Source: Helicobacter suis HS1
GTDB taxonomy: Bacteria; Campylobacterota; Campylobacteria; Campylobacterales; Helicobacteraceae
Length of the DNA stretch: 64,000 bases
Direction: 5' to 3'
Assembly (NCBI RefSeq): GCF_026000295.1
Contig: NZ_AP026769.1
Location: 868,001 to 932,000 of the forward strand
Under the pieces are notes generated by a model. The model searched no databases, was not told the origin of the DNA, and was given only the letters and a program-made list of their open reading frames with translations. Positions 40,547-51,242 of this stretch are shown piece by piece (position 1 is the stretch's first letter; every line of letters starts with the position of its first letter). The position numbers and the translations under genes were made by a program.

Positions 40547-42580
40547 CTAAGCTTTAGCCTCTTGTGTGAGTGAATCCCCCTTTAGCACTAAAGAAACTTC
40601 ATAAGTCAGAAAATCAGCCACACACCTTTTAAAGTCTGTAATTTGGGGTGTGTTGTCTATTTTTTGGTGCTGGGCATAAGTCCAATCCTCACCTCCTAGA
40701 TTAATTCTATCTTTAATGAAGTGATCTTTGTACAGTTTAGGATCGTGATCATGTACAATGATATTAATCAATTCAGCGTAGCGCTCTTTAGCCCTATCTA
40801 CATCTCTTAAATTGACACTTGCTTTTGCTTTTTTACGCGCTGCGCGCATGTAGCCATCATTACTAAAATTAATGAATTTAACCATGTGCTCTTTATTATG
40901 GGGTTTGCCCACTTCAAAGACATAAATAGCCGTTTGCACGCTAGATTTACCTACAAATAAATCTAAAGGCATTTTAATACTAGCTAGTAGGGTGTTTTTC
41001 TTTAAAATATCTTTTGTATAGGGCAGCCCATTCCCACTGCCTGCATTTTCTTGGATAATCACAACCGCCCGCCCGCTAGTCATTCTCTCTAAAGCGCGAT
41101 CTACAAAAACAAAGCCCTTACCCTTAGCGCTATAGGGAGGATTAAGCAAGAAGACATTAGCGTTAAAAAGTTTACCCTTATAATCGCCTTGTTCGTACTT
41201 GACCCCTTCTTTAAAATCCACTAAACTATCTTTGTGCAAGAGATTAGCGCTTCCATCGCCTAGTAAGAGCATGTTTAACACCCCAAGCAAATAAATATCT
41301 GTGCGTTTTTCAATGCCTAGTAGTTGGTATGCCCTAATATGGGCGATTTTCTTTTCTCTCTCTTCTTGGTTAAGTATCTTTTCTGTGCAATCTTGAATCA
41401 TCTTATTCATGCTAGAAACTAAAAACGCCCCCGATCCAGTAGCATAATCCCAAACAAACGAATCTTGATTAACTTCAGCTAGGTTTACCATTAAATCCAC
41501 AACTATACGGGGAGTGAGCACTACATCGTTTTTTTCATTATCCGGAACCTCCAGCCATTTGGTAAGCACATTAAAAAGTTTACCCGCAATATCAGCTTGG
41601 CTAAGTTTTTTAACCAAAGGAAAAACTCCCTCTAAAAACCGCCCATAGATTGTTTTTAGCGGGCTTATTGCTATGTTTTTTCTGGTGTAGGTGTTAGTTT
41701 GCCATAGCTTAGAGTGGATAAAAACTTTTTGGAGTTCATGAACAACTATGCTAATTTTCTCTGGGGGTAAGTTTTTGGCGTTTAGAAAAGCTTTAATTTT
41801 CTTTAAAAACTCATGTCCGTCATGGGAGTCTTTATCTTGTTCGTTCTTTAAATCCTCTAGTTTGAGTGGAGAAGTTTTGTAAGCAACCCCACTAGCTGCC
41901 ATGATCATCCCCACAAGCAAAGCCACGCGATCATTGGGGTCAAGATTTAAAATTTCATCATGTAAAAACTGGTTGAGCTTGTTTAACTGGGTTTCTGTTT
42001 GGCTCTCTAAATCCTCAATAGCCTTAGCGCGTACCTCATCGCTTAAAGTGAGCGTGTCTAGTTTAGCCTCTAATTCCTCCAAATTAGTTAGGATAGAGAG
42101 ATCGCTAAAATCGCCAATCTTTTGGGGCACGGCTAAAGCTTTAGACTGCAAATAATAAAAAGCATATTCTTTATGCAATTTGTCCGCCTCTTCATAGCCA
42201 TTAATACCAATGGCAATGACCTCTTTATAGTCGCTATAATCTAGAATTGCATTAGCATAATGCACTGCCCCATTGAGGGCGTAATTTTTAATGGCGTCTG
42301 TGCTCATATCAAGGCTTGCGTTGTTTTTGTTAAATTTTTCTAAACGCCTCTTAAGTCCCTTGATCTCTATCATCACCGGGATATGGCGCATTTTTTGAGT
42401 GTTTATTAGCAATTTAAGATCGGGATAATTGCGCCCACTTCCTCCGCCTTTGGAGGGGGCTTCTTTTAGGGCATATTCAATTTGCTTATCCATGGTTTTT
42501 GTCTTATTGTAAAACTCGATCTTGAGGTCTTCTAACTCTTTTTTGATCTCATCTTCTAATCGTTCTTCTTGACTGGGCAT
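40547..42580 (-). CDS. BcgI-like restriction-methylase fusion protein
   Basis: 677 aa. N-terminal PD-(D/E)xK nuclease: GRNYPDLKLLI and, about 20 residues on, VMIEIKGLKRRL (residues about 50-80). Central helical region, then the N6-adenine methylase domain: SAM motif DYATGSGAFLVSSMNK near 390 and catalytic NPPYSAKGKGFVF near 485. This nuclease-methylase order with a separate S subunit is the type IIB/BcgI plan: methylates and cuts on both sides of a bipartite site. Intact. 38 nt near residues 94-106 are copied into the S gene. The RBS is weak but a purine stretch precedes the ATG. Confidence 0.87.
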   Translation of the reverse strand: MPSQEERLEDEIKKELEDLKIEFYNKTKTMDKQIEYALKEAPSKGGGSGRNYPDLKLLINTQKMRHIPVMIEIKGLKRRLEKFNKNNASLDMSTDAIKNYALNGAVHYANAILDYSDYKEVIAIGINGYEEADKLHKEYAFYYLQSKALAVPQKIGDFSDLSILTNLEELEAKLDTLTLSDEVRAKAIEDLESQTETQLNKLNQFLHDEILNLDPNDRVALLVGMIMAASGVAYKTSPLKLEDLKNEQDKDSHDGHEFLKKIKAFLNAKNLPPEKISIVVHELQKVFIHSKLWQTNTYTRKNIAISPLKTIYGRFLEGVFPLVKKLSQADIAGKLFNVLTKWLEVPDNEKNDVVLTPRIVVDLMVNLAEVNQDSFVWDYATGSGAFLVSSMNKMIQDCTEKILNQEEREKKIAHIRAYQLLGIEKRTDIYLLGVLNMLLLGDGSANLLHKDSLVDFKEGVKYEQGDYKGKLFNANVFLLNPPYSAKGKGFVFVDRALERMTSGRAVVIIQENAGSGNGLPYTKDILKKNTLLASIKMPLDLFVGKSSVQTAIYVFEVGKPHNKEHMVKFINFSNDGYMRAARKKAKASVNLRDVDRAKERYAELINIIVHDHDPKLYKDHFIKDRINLGGEDWTYAQHQKIDNTPQITDFKRCVADFLTYEVSLVLKGDSLTQEAKA

Positions 42581-42761
42581 GTTTTCCTCTCATTAAAAGG
42601 CGACATTATAAAAGATTGAATTTAAGAGGGTTCTTTAACTTATTTAAAACTAGATAAGAACTCATTAATGGAGTCTGTTTTGATACCATTTATCACTAAT
42701 TGATAATATCTAATTTACCTATTTTCTTATTCGCCTTGTTAATTGGAGGCTTTGTTGCACT

Positions 42762-44750
42762 TTGCTTAACGATTTGAAGTTGCGGGATAAAATTGTTTTA
42801 ATTGCTTCTGTTCCTATGGTTTTCCTATTGATTCTTATGTTTTGGCGATCGTATAACGCCTATGATACTTTGAAGCGCAGTCAAGATTTGGCGCGCCAAA
42901 TGAAGGCATCTCAATACTTATCCTCGCTTGTACATGAGATGCAAAAGGAACGGGGAATGAGTGCGGGTTTTTTATCTAGTGGTGGGGTGCAGTTTGCCAG
43001 TGAGTTACAAGAGCAAAGACGGCATACAGATACAAAATTAGACGATCTTAAAAGATTTTTGAGTTCTACTTCGGGTTTGGATACTAACTATGTGCAGGCT
43101 TTGCAAAAAGGGTTAAATCTTTTAGTCAAATTGCCTCAAATGCGCAACGCTATGGAATCTAAGGATAAAAAGGCAATTGTGGATAGCACGATAAAATATT
43201 TTACACAGATCATTACAATATTTCTAGATAGCGTGCTTAAATCCATTACAATCGTCCGTGATTCCCAAACCTCTGATGCGCTCATAAGCTATATTGATTT
43301 TCTTTATGCCGAAGAGAAATCCGGACTAGAAAGAGCTACGGCGACTCGTATTTTTGTTGCAAACAGCCCTGCTGATCCTAACTACGCTAACTTTATTTCT
43401 CTAATGGCCAAGCAAGAAGTTTATCAAAAAATTTTCCTATTCTTTGCAGATGTACAGAGTGTAGCATTATTCCATCGTATTTCTGAAGATTCTAGCTTTA
43501 AAGATGTGGAAAAAATGCGTCATATCCTGATTTCAAAATATTCAGTGGGGGGGTTTGGTGTTAACCCTAATGTTTGGTTTAAAACCATTACAAAGAAGAT
43601 GGATTTACTCAAACAGGTAGAGGATAGTATCAACGCTAACATCACAAAGATCACAGATGTTACCATCACAAAGAACACCCACTATTTTGTGTTTCTGCTG
43701 GCTTTTCAGGTACTGTTGATTTCTGTAATGACAACTTGTCTTTACTTGATAATGTGCCGTATTTCTAGGAGATTAAACAAAGTTAATAAGACCCTAGAAC
43801 ACATCGCAAACAACAAAATTTTCACCGATGAGATCAGCATTGAGGCTAACGATGAAATAGGCTTGATGGTTAAGTCTGTAAACCTCTTCATAGAATACAC
43901 ACGAGGCACTTTGCAAAAAATCTCTAGGCAGGTATACGACAATATAGCCATCTCCAAAACTTTAAGCGCTGTTTCTGCAGGGTTAGACTCAAACTCCAAA
44001 CAAATAGAGCAAATTAGCCGCAGTAACACGGATTTAAGCCACTCTAGCCGACAAATATTAAGTGAAAGCGTGGCGGTATCTGTTTCTACTAGGGAGCTTT
44101 TAGAGAGTGTATTAAAAAATGTTTCTGATACCAAAACAGCTGTAACCGCGATTGATGAACATATCCAGCGCAGTATAGCCAGCGAAGAAGAGAGTGTTAC
44201 AAACATGCAATCTTTATCTAAAGAAGCCCAAGATATACAAAGCGTGCTAGATGCAATCGTAGAGATTGCCGATCAAACCAATTTACTTGCTTTAAACGCG
44301 GCTATTGAGGCTGCGCGAGCAGGCGAGCATGGGCGCGGGTTTGCGGTGGTGGCTGATGAAGTGCGGGCTCTGGCTGAAAGGACACAAAGAAATATTACAG
44401 AAAGTACATCTATTGTCAAACATATCTTAGAGGCTATTGCCAAGCTTAATCAAGAAAGAAAAGACAGCCTCTCATTGATGCAAGCCCTAGCCCAGCACTC
44501 AAGCGATATGCAAAGCCATATCAATCATTTTTCCTCTATCATCGTGGATGCGGTGGATCACTCTCTGGTAAATCTTAACAATATTAATAGAATAAATGAG
44601 CACACAGCAAGTATCTTTGAAAATGTAGACAAGATCGCCTTGTGCGTGCAGGATTTATTAAAAATCAACGATTCTATGCAAAAGTCCTCTGATGATTTAC
44701 ATAAACAAACTCTTGATTCAAATAGCTTTTTAAGTACATTTAAATTCTAA
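42762..44750 (+). CDS. methyl-accepting chemotaxis protein with NIT sensor
   Basis: 662 aa. First membrane helix about 10-30 ([17 protein letters not shown]). The periplasmic NIT domain (about 45-300) has the hallmark [20 protein letters not shown]. Second helix about 308-330 ([19 protein letters not shown]), HAMP about 331-385, then the coiled-coil signalling domain with tip [22 protein letters not shown] then [19 protein letters not shown] (about 500-543). NIT domains are predicted nitrate/nitrite sensors, but the ligand in Helicobacter is unknown. The start is taken as TTG after GGAGG; no ATG fits. Its first 169 codons and upstream 107 nt are duplicated at 38151-38769. Confidence 0.9.
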   Translation: MLNDLKLRDKIVLIASVPMVFLLILMFWRSYNAYDTLKRSQDLARQMKASQYLSSLVHEMQKERGMSAGFLSSGGVQFASELQEQRRHTDTKLDDLKRFLSSTSGLDTNYVQALQKGLNLLVKLPQMRNAMESKDKKAIVDSTIKYFTQIITIFLDSVLKSITIVRDSQTSDALISYIDFLYAEEKSGLERATATRIFVANSPADPNYANFISLMAKQEVYQKIFLFFADVQSVALFHRISEDSSFKDVEKMRHILISKYSVGGFGVNPNVWFKTITKKMDLLKQVEDSINANITKITDVTITKNTHYFVFLLAFQVLLISVMTTCLYLIMCRISRRLNKVNKTLEHIANNKIFTDEISIEANDEIGLMVKSVNLFIEYTRGTLQKISRQVYDNIAISKTLSAVSAGLDSNSKQIEQISRSNTDLSHSSRQILSESVAVSVSTRELLESVLKNVSDTKTAVTAIDEHIQRSIASEEESVTNMQSLSKEAQDIQSVLDAIVEIADQTNLLALNAAIEAARAGEHGRGFAVVADEVRALAERTQRNITESTSIVKHILEAIAKLNQERKDSLSLMQALAQHSSDMQSHINHFSSIIVDAVDHSLVNLNNINRINEHTASIFENVDKIALCVQDLLKINDSMQKSSDDLHKQTLDSNSFLSTFKF

Positions 44751-44800
44751 TGAGCAGTTTTTATTAGGATCAACAATAAGAGTTACTTACTAGTTGCGCG

Positions 44801-44900
44801 CTAAAGCCCGCAAGCTTAGCCAAAGCGATTAAGACGCCATGCTAAAAGTTTTGTACTGCAATTGCCAGAGTAAGGGCTCACTTTTGGAGTAGAGGCTGTG
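44801..44900 (+). repeat. diverged intergenic repeat, copy 1 (copy 2 at 61158-61270)
   Basis: Shares a long block with the region before the Sel1 gene at 61342: AAAGCGATTAAG, CATGCTAAA, a -10-like ACTGCAAT versus TGCTACAAT, then AGAGTAAGGGCTCA and TTGGAGTAGAGGCTGT, with substitutions and small indels between. No ORF follows on this strand here. Unlike the 2.6-kb copies, this pair is diverged, so it is a true old repeat or a conserved promoter/RNA leader. Confidence 0.6.
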
Positions 44901-44912
44901 TGATTAGCCTAG

Positions 44913-45818
44913 CTACGCTAACCTATGAATAGGGGTGGCGTGGAATTGCTCTTTGATCTGTTGATAAGCCATAAATAGGGCTAGACAAGCAGGAGTATTT
45001 AGATTTGGATCTTCATCTTTACAACTATTAGGGTTTTGCTGTAGAGCCAAAACATGCGCGTTATAGTGTTTTAGAATAGAGTGGAAATTTTGAAGGATTT
45101 GTTTGGTGCGCTGGTAAAGATTTGTATAATCATCTTTTTTAAAACTTAAGATCAAGTACAGATCGGGGGCTTTAGGGTTAAAAGAGGGGAAGTTATCTAA
45201 ACAGGCTTTGGGTAGGGTATTAAAAAAGAGCCAAAGAGAAGAGGCGCGTTTTTGGCAGCTAGTTGTTCAGAGTGCATATTAACTTGATTGAAAGGAGCAG
45301 CACCAGGTCCAAAAGCTTGGTTAACTTCTATAGCAAGTGTGGTATCAGAATTGATCAGCCACACGCTAGGGCCATTAAAGGTAGCGATTTTGTAATGCGT
45401 GCCCTTTAAGAGTTTTAAGGAAAGTAAAGTTTCATCAAGGTAGTGATCCACATCTTGATTAAGGATACTGTACATTTTTACAGACATGGCGTGGTTATGT
45501 GGCTTAATTTCATCTTCCATGCGCACAGCTGCCTTATTCCGATCAACCCCTTCAACCCCTATATCCCAAAGCCAATCGGGTTTTTCATGTGTGAGTTTAA
45601 GAGTGTATTTATCTAAGTACCACTCCATTTGCCCTTATTTTCTACAACCAAGAGTTTAAGATACTGGGTAAAACAGCAGACTTAATCAGCACACCCGGGA
45701 TATGATGTTGTTTTAACAAGGCTTGTAGATTGGTTGTTTTTACATTACATTTAGCTGACAATGCTACAAACATAGAGAACATAAGAATCAGAAGAGTTTT
45801 TAGTGTTTTTAAGGGCAT
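44913..45818 (-). pseudogene. exported protein of unknown function, frameshifted
   Basis: Three open pieces lie in line. 45642-45818 codes a signal peptide (MPLKTLKTLLILMFSMFVALSA) plus NLQALLKQHHIPGVLIKSAV. 45197-45628 codes MEWYLDKYTLKLTHEKPDWLW and a folded-looking body (VKMYSILNQDVDHYLDETLL, GPSVWLINSDTTLAIEVNQAF). 44913-45155 codes KDDYTNLYQRTKQILQNFHS. The last two join smoothly (GSFFNTLPKACLDNFPSFN) if the T6 run near 45233 were T7. The first join needs another indel near 45635. I do not recognise the family; a periplasmic location is inferred from the signal peptide. Confidence 0.5.
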
Positions 45819-45899
45819 GTGCTGTTGCTTTTTAAGAGATTTTTTAGGGCTTTGAGAGAGTATAAGATTTTGGTGTATTTCTTAGCTTAATTTATTTAA

Positions 45900-45974
45900 T
45901 GGTGGCCACGACTGGATTTGAACCAGCGACCCCTACCATGTCAAGGTAGTGCTCTACCACTGAGCTACGCGACC
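45900..45974 (-). tRNA. tRNA-Val, anticodon GAC
   Basis: 75 nt with encoded CCA. Acceptor GGTCGCG pairs with CGTGGCC (two G-U pairs). D arm GCTC…GAGC. Anticodon stem CTACC/GGTAG encloses TTGACAT. T arm CTGG…CCAG with TTCAAAT. Confidence 0.95.
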
Positions 45975-46049
45975 CTTAAATTGCGCAGGAAAAATTCCGT
46001 AGGAATTTTATAAAAAACGCCGCATAAAAAATCGCCATTATACAGTGTT

Positions 46050-46110
46050 AATAGCGTGGGCGGGTATAAGGAAATGATTGCGCTCATTAAAGGGCAGGGT
46101 GTGTATTCAA
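46050..46110 (+). repeat. prfA fragment in lspA (source 48630-48690)
   Basis: 61 nt identical at offset 2580. It overwrites the lspA 3' region. Confidence 0.88.
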
Positions 46111-46493
46111 ACATCGGCTAAATTAAAGATCGCAAAATCAAATTGATAATGCCAGTAGACATAATCAATTACCGTATCCACACCTCAGCTATCACTGTAG
46201 CGATCATGCCTGAGGCAGATGATGTAGAGATTAATATTAATCCTAGCGATTTGCGTATTGAAGTATTTCGCGCCGGAGGGCATGGGGGGCAATGTGTAAA
46301 CACCACTGATTCAGCCGTGCGAGGGCCCTAAAAAATGCAGCATAGAAAAGGCCACACCCTCATTATAAGCTAGCACAATAGAAATCACCGGTCCCTCATA
46401 GCGCAAGCCAGCTAAGATCATTTGTTTAAGCACTTGATCGCTTAGTACAGCCCCAACAAAGGCTAGGATAAAGGCAAAAATGGGGGATTTCAA
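46111..46493 (-). pseudogene. lspA: lipoprotein signal peptidase II, overwritten
   Basis: Removes signal peptides from prolipoproteins in the inner membrane. The native N-terminus (46323-46493) has VLSDQVLKQMIL with the first conserved Asp region and [19 protein letters not shown] second native patch at 46111-46172 reads [21 protein letters not shown], which holds a catalytic Asp and the FNxAD motif. Between and after them, 46173-46321 and 46050-46110 are prfA sequence at offset 2580. The gap between the native parts matches the normal spacing of the family, so bases were replaced, not inserted. The start overlaps the glmM stop by 4 nt. Confidence 0.87.
46173..46321 (+). repeat. prfA fragment in lspA (source 48753-48901)
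   Basis: 149 nt identical at offset 2580, including the GGQ-coding region of prfA. Separated from the other prfA piece by exactly the same distance as in prfA. Confidence 0.9.
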
Positions 46494-47821
46494 GTTAAAT
46501 GCTCTTGGAAAAAAGTCCGTAAATCTTTGATGTGTTTTTCTAAGGCGTGTTGATTCTTACCCTCTAAGAGAATGCGTAAAATGTTTTCTGTACCTGAATA
46601 GCGAATCAGGTGGCGAATCCCCTCTTCCTCAAGGTTTTTAAGTTTATCCTTTAATCCATGGAGTTTTTCTAGGGGTTTTTTGGTTTTAACGCGCACATTT
46701 TCTAAAATTTGGGGGGTTAATTCAAAGGGGTTAAGCACCTCAGCACTTGATTTTTGACTCTCAACGATGCAAGCAGCTACTTGTAAAGCACTCATGATTG
46801 CATCGCCTGTTTTTGCATCGCCTAAAATAATATGCCCACTTTGTTCAGCCCCAAAATTCACCCCATTTTCTTGCATGCATGCACTCACAAATTTATCCCC
46901 CACATTGCAATATAAAACAGATACCCCCTGTTTTTCTAAATATTCCTGCAAAGAAAGATTACTCATTGTGGTTACTACAATTTGTGGGCTAGTTAATTTG
47001 GCTTGTTTGTGCTGGTAAGTAGCTAATGCTCCAATGAGCTTATCTCCATGCACCACCTGCCCTAAATGATCGACTACTACCAAGCGATCCGCATCTCCAT
47101 CTAAAGCAATGCCTAAATCTGCGCGGTATCGTTTGACTTCTTGGCTGAGTTCTAAAGGATAAAGCGCGCCACACTGGGCATTAATATTACTCCCATTAGG
47201 CTCATTATTAATCACAATCACATCAGCACCTAGCTCGCTAAAGACAATGGGCGCAACTTTATAACCTGCTCCATTAGCCGTATCAATTACCACCCGCATG
47301 CCCTGCAAATTTAAATGTTTGGGGAAGGAATTTTTTAAATACACAATGTAGCGCCCGATTACATCATCAATGCGTTTAGAACTGCCAATAGCCACCCCAC
47401 ACTGGCAACTGCTCTCTATTTGTTGCGTGTTAGCAAAGATCTTTTCAATGGCAATTTCGCTTTGTCTTTGTAATTTATAACCGAAACGATCAAAAAATTT
47501 AATCCCATTATCCTCAAAAGGGTTATGGCTAGCGCTAATCATCACCCCCGCATCACAGCGCATGTTATCGGTTAAAAAGGCAATAGCAGGTGTGGGCATA
47601 GGCCCTATTTGAATCACATCATAACCTACTGAGGTAAGAGCACTCACGAGCGCGCTTTCAACCATATAACCACTCTTGCGGGTGTCTTTGCCCACTAAGA
47701 TTTTATTGCTCCTTGCCTGTGATTTAAAATACAATCCAGCCGCAATGCCTAATTGCATGACAAACATCGGGGTGATCTCAACCCCAGCCTTACCCCGCAC
47801 TCCATCTGTACCAAAAACCAT
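46490..47821 (-). CDS. glmM: phosphoglucosamine mutase
   Basis: Interconverts glucosamine-6-P and glucosamine-1-P for UDP-GlcNAc and peptidoglycan. 443 aa, intact. N-terminal [10 protein letters not shown], catalytic serine loop [19 protein letters not shown] (Ser about 99), metal loop DGDADR near 241, sugar-binding GEQSGH near 325, and phosphate-binding [11 protein letters not shown] near 410. Known in H. pylori as ureC. Coupled to lspA. Confidence 0.96.
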   Translation of the reverse strand: MVFGTDGVRGKAGVEITPMFVMQLGIAAGLYFKSQARSNKILVGKDTRKSGYMVESALVSALTSVGYDVIQIGPMPTPAIAFLTDNMRCDAGVMISASHNPFEDNGIKFFDRFGYKLQRQSEIAIEKIFANTQQIESSCQCGVAIGSSKRIDDVIGRYIVYLKNSFPKHLNLQGMRVVIDTANGAGYKVAPIVFSELGADVIVINNEPNGSNINAQCGALYPLELSQEVKRYRADLGIALDGDADRLVVVDHLGQVVHGDKLIGALATYQHKQAKLTSPQIVVTTMSNLSLQEYLEKQGVSVLYCNVGDKFVSACMQENGVNFGAEQSGHIILGDAKTGDAIMSALQVAACIVESQKSSAEVLNPFELTPQILENVRVKTKKPLEKLHGLKDKLKNLEEEGIRHLIRYSGTENILRILLEGKNQHALEKHIKDLRTFFQEHLT

Positions 47822-47901
47822 GCGTTTTCCTAAGTTAATCAGTCTTTAATGCTTTTTTAGATAAAATCTTGCCATATTATTTTTGATAAAGGGATTAAGC
47901 T

Positions 47902-48177
47902 ATGGCTAATCATAAATCCGCAGAAAAACGCATCCGCCAAACTACCAAACGCACGGAGCGCAACCGCTTTTATAAAACCCGCATTAAAAACATTGTAAAA
48001 GCTGTACGCCAAGCCGTAGAACATAACGATCTAGCCAAAGCCCAAGAAGCTTTTAAAGTGGCTAATAAAGAACTGCATAAATTTGTCAGCAAGGGCGTTT
48101 TAAAGAAAAACACCGCTTCTAGGAAAGTTTCGCGCCTCAATGCAAGCGTCAAAAAGATCGCCCTAGCTAACGCGTAA
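47902..48177 (+). CDS. rpsT: 30S ribosomal protein S20
   Basis: 91-aa helical basic protein: [22 protein letters not shown] at the start, [21 protein letters not shown] near the end. AAAGGG upstream of the ATG. prfA starts 2 nt after its stop. Confidence 0.96.
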   Translation: MANHKSAEKRIRQTTKRTERNRFYKTRIKNIVKAVRQAVEHNDLAKAQEAFKVANKELHKFVSKGVLKKNTASRKVSRLNASVKKIALANA

Positions 48178-48179
48178 TC

Positions 48180-49238
48180 GTGCTATCCCAGAAATTAAAG
48201 GAGGTTGTGGCGCGTTATGACGCACTCGCCCTCTGCCTAACCCAACCTGAAGTTTTAAACGATGTCAAGCGGCTTACTGAATTAAGCAAGGAACAAGCTA
48301 GTTTAGAGGAATTAGCCCAAGCAGCTAAGCGCTATTTAAAGATTTTAGATCAAATCCAAGAAAATAAGGCGCTATTAGAGGATAAAGAACTAGGCGAGTT
48401 AGCCAAAGAAGAGCTTAAAAGTCTGGAGGAGCAAAGCAAGAATCTAGGAGATCACATTAAAATCTTGCTTATCCCAAAAGATCCAAACGATTCTAAAAAT
48501 ATCTATCTGGAATTACGCGCCGGTACAGGGGGCGATGAGGCAGGGATTTTTGTAGGCGATTTGTTTAGAACCTATTGCCGTTATGCAGATTTAAAGCGTT
48601 GGAAAGTAGAAATTGTTAGCTCAAGTGAAAATAGCGTGGGCGGGTATAAGGAAATGATTGCGCTCATTAAAGGGCAGGGTGTGTATTCAAGGTTAAAATT
48701 TGAAGCGGGGACACATCGCGTACAACGCGTACCAGAAACCGAATCACAAGGGCGTATCCACACCTCAGCTATCACTGTAGCGATCATGCCTGAGGCAGAT
48801 GATGTAGAGATTAATATTAATCCTAGCGATTTGCGTATTGAAGTATTTCGCGCCGGAGGGCATGGGGGGCAATGTGTAAACACCACTGATTCAGCCGTGC
48901 GCATCACGCATATCCCTACAGGCATTAGTGTATCCATGCAAGATGAAAAATCCCAGCATAAAAACCGCGATAAGGCCTTAAAAATCCTTAAAGCCCGTTT
49001 GTATGAAAAACAAATTGAGGAACAACAACAAGCCCACTCAGCCGAGCGTAAAATGCAAGTGGGTAGCGGGGATCGAAGCGAACGGATTCGCACCTACAAC
49101 TACCCGCAAAACCGCTTAAGCGATCACCGCATTAATTTAACGCTTTATAGTTTGGAGGAGCTCATGCTTTCGGGTAATTTAGACCCGGTGATTGAGCCAT
49201 TAATTGCGCATGCGCAGGCACAAGGATTAGAGGGGTGA
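48180..49238 (+). CDS. prfA: peptide chain release factor 1
   Basis: Recognises UAA and UAG. 352 aa starting at GTG two nt after rpsT. Codon-reading P-x-T in [14 protein letters not shown] (about residue 186) and GGQ in [16 protein letters not shown] (about 228). Intact. Parts are copied into lspA at 46050-46321. It precedes fabD, as one operon. Confidence 0.96.
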   Translation: MLSQKLKEVVARYDALALCLTQPEVLNDVKRLTELSKEQASLEELAQAAKRYLKILDQIQENKALLEDKELGELAKEELKSLEEQSKNLGDHIKILLIPKDPNDSKNIYLELRAGTGGDEAGIFVGDLFRTYCRYADLKRWKVEIVSSSENSVGGYKEMIALIKGQGVYSRLKFEAGTHRVQRVPETESQGRIHTSAITVAIMPEADDVEININPSDLRIEVFRAGGHGGQCVNTTDSAVRITHIPTGISVSMQDEKSQHKNRDKALKILKARLYEKQIEEQQQAHSAERKMQVGSGDRSERIRTYNYPQNRLSDHRINLTLYSLEELMLSGNLDPVIEPLIAHAQAQGLEG

Positions 49239-49248
49239 AAGGATAAGA

Positions 49249-50178
49249 ATGGTTGCATTATTTGGTGGACAGGGCTCACAACATGTGGGCATGGGTGAGG
49301 AAATCTATAAAAATTTTGATTTGGCTAGGGAAATGTACCAAGAGGCTAGCGATATTTTACAAACAGATATGGTTAAGCTTTTACACAGTGAGAATACGCA
49401 GCTAAACAAAAGTACCTATGCACAAAGCGCGATCTTTTTGGTTTCTATGGTGGCCTTTGAGGTGTTTATGCAAGAGTTGGGCGGGTCTGTTAAGCCTTTG
49501 CTAGCTTTGGGGCATTCTTTGGGTGAAATTAGCGCTAATGCAGCCAGTGGGGCGCTAGATTTAAAAAGGGGGCTAAAATTAGTCTTTAAACGAGGAGAGC
49601 GCATGGAGGAGATCTGTAGCGCTTATAAAGAAGAGCTTGGCATGTTGGTTGTTTTGGGAGGTGATGCGCAGGTTTTAGGAGATTATTGCAAACAGGCTAA
49701 ACAAGAGGGGCAATTGCTGTATGTGGCTAATTTTAATGGCCCACAAGTTGTATTAGCCGGGCCTAAATCTCTTTTACAAAATCTTAATTCTAAAATACTG
49801 GGGGCTAAAAAATGCGTACTTTTACCGATGAATGTGGTGAGCCACTGCCCTATTTTAGAGCCTATGGTAGAGGATTTTAGGGCACTTTTACAAGAGAGTT
49901 TACACAATAATTATCACTTTGGCGTACTTTCTAATGCCACTACACAGGTTTATCAAGATAAAGAAGGCGCGCTTGAATGTCTTGGAATCCAACTTGTCCA
50001 ACCTGTGCGCTATAGCGAATGTATGCAGGTGTGTGAGAGGCGATCCTCTTATTATGTAGAATTTGGTACGAGTGTCTTAAAAAATCTTAATAAACGGCTT
50101 AGCGCTAAGCCCACTTATAGCATCACTACCCTTACAGATTTAAAAGAAGCCTTAACCTTTGTACGCCAAGAGGTTTAA
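49249..50178 (+). CDS. fabD: malonyl-CoA:ACP transacylase
   Basis: Loads malonyl groups on ACP. 309 aa. N-terminal LFGGQGSQHVGMG, nucleophile serine in LALGHSLGEISAN (about residue 86), conserved Arg near 111, catalytic His in VVSHCPILEP (about 198). The spacing of 10 nt from prfA with a GGATAAGA site indicates co-transcription. Confidence 0.95.
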   Translation: MVALFGGQGSQHVGMGEEIYKNFDLAREMYQEASDILQTDMVKLLHSENTQLNKSTYAQSAIFLVSMVAFEVFMQELGGSVKPLLALGHSLGEISANAASGALDLKRGLKLVFKRGERMEEICSAYKEELGMLVVLGGDAQVLGDYCKQAKQEGQLLYVANFNGPQVVLAGPKSLLQNLNSKILGAKKCVLLPMNVVSHCPILEPMVEDFRALLQESLHNNYHFGVLSNATTQVYQDKEGALECLGIQLVQPVRYSECMQVCERRSSYYVEFGTSVLKNLNKRLSAKPTYSITTLTDLKEALTFVRQEV

Positions 50179-50232
50179 ACTCCATTGGACTTTTCTGATT
50201 AAAATCCTGAGATTAAAATCAGTGGAGATAAA

Positions 50233-50727
50233 ATGGCAGTTATTGGCAAGTTAGTCTCTTTAGCCTCTTTATTTTCTAAAACCCAAGAGTTAGAATCCCT
50301 TTATGCCTATTTAAAGGCAATGTTAGACCCGGCTAGTTCTAAGCACCAAGCTTTTTTACAAAGAAGGCAAGGAGTGATTAAACAAGAATTAGAGCAAGGC
50401 ATGAGCGCGGCAGAAATCATTTATACACCTTCTCTAGGTTTACTAGAAACCCACCAAGATCATGTAGATTTTTTGCTAATGGTGCAAGGTAGCGAACTTT
50501 TATATCTAGGGGATAGTACAGATTTAGAAGTAGAGCAACCTTATGATTCTAGCCTAGATAAACAGACTTATAAAATGAATGAAAGTTGTTATTCTTTGCG
50601 TTTAGATGCGGGCATGTTAGCCATTTTATTTAGCCAAGATGCACACGCCACAGCAGCGCACACAAAAGGTCTAGTTTATAAAATTGTGGCTAAAGTCCCT
50701 ACCAATCTGATTAAATTTAAGCTTTAG
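50233..50727 (+). CDS. YhcH/YjgK/YiaL (DUF386) family protein
   Basis: 164 aa with the cupin-like DUF386 pattern: HQDHVDFLLMVQGSELLYLGD, a Y-D-x-x-x-D segment (QPYDSSLDKQTYKM) and a C-terminal FSQDAHATAAHT with the His pair, ending VYKIVAKVP. Family members are linked to sugar metabolism (beta-galactosidase subunit or sialic-acid related) but most are unassigned. A good GGAG-type site precedes the ATG. Confidence 0.75.
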   Translation: MAVIGKLVSLASLFSKTQELESLYAYLKAMLDPASSKHQAFLQRRQGVIKQELEQGMSAAEIIYTPSLGLLETHQDHVDFLLMVQGSELLYLGDSTDLEVEQPYDSSLDKQTYKMNESCYSLRLDAGMLAILFSQDAHATAAHTKGLVYKIVAKVPTNLIKFKL

Positions 50728-50735
50728 AGTTTTAT

Positions 50736-51242
50736 ATGAAGTGGTTTTGTTTGTTTTGCGCGGGCGCTATCACACCTCTTTTAGCTGAATTAGACGGCAT
50801 TTATAAAACCCAAGCTTTTTTATACATGAAAGCCTCTTATGTGGAATTTTTTAAGTATGGGGATAAGTATTATGCCTATGGAATTGCTAATGTAGATGGT
50901 TCTAAAGCCAATAAAGATATTTATAATAAAAACCCGGCTTTGCGCAACCGTAGCGATAAGGGGACGGTGTTTTTATATAAATTAACGCGAGCGTGTGGGG
51001 ATACTTACACAGGGGGGCGGGCTTATAATTTTTATGACGGGCGTACCTATTATGTACAGATCAAACAAAAAAAGAATGGGGATTTAAAGTTTTTACCAAG
51101 TTTAGATCGACGGGGATTCTTTGGTAAAACCTTTATTTGGAAAAGGTTAGATGAGGATTATTTAAAAAAGCATGGCATCACAAAACCTAATTTTTCAGAA
51201 GTACTCCAAACCCTTAAACAACTCCCTAGTGATGCGTTTTAA
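50736..51242 (+). CDS. DUF2147 exported protein
   Basis: 168 aa. Signal peptide (KWFCLFCAGAITPLLA), then the DUF2147 plan: DGIYKTQAFLYMKASYVEF, KGTVFLYKLTRACGDTYTGGRAYNF and TYYVQIKQKKNGDLKFLPS, ending with FIWKRL. Lipocalin-like periplasmic family of unknown function. 8 nt after the previous gene, so probably co-transcribed. The 3' end overlaps convergent asd by 17 nt. Confidence 0.75.
   Translation: MKWFCLFCAGAITPLLAELDGIYKTQAFLYMKASYVEFFKYGDKYYAYGIANVDGSKANKDIYNKNPALRNRSDKGTVFLYKLTRACGDTYTGGRAYNFYDGRTYYVQIKQKKNGDLKFLPSLDRRGFFGKTFIWKRLDEDYLKKHGITKPNFSEVLQTLKQLPSDAF

Noticed and set aside
46143-46331. Extra release-factor-like ORF with GGQ
   Set aside because: Exact prfA sequence placed in lspA; no independent gene.
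48581-49093. Antisense ORF across prfA
   Set aside because: Shadow of prfA codon use; no start site or family resemblance.
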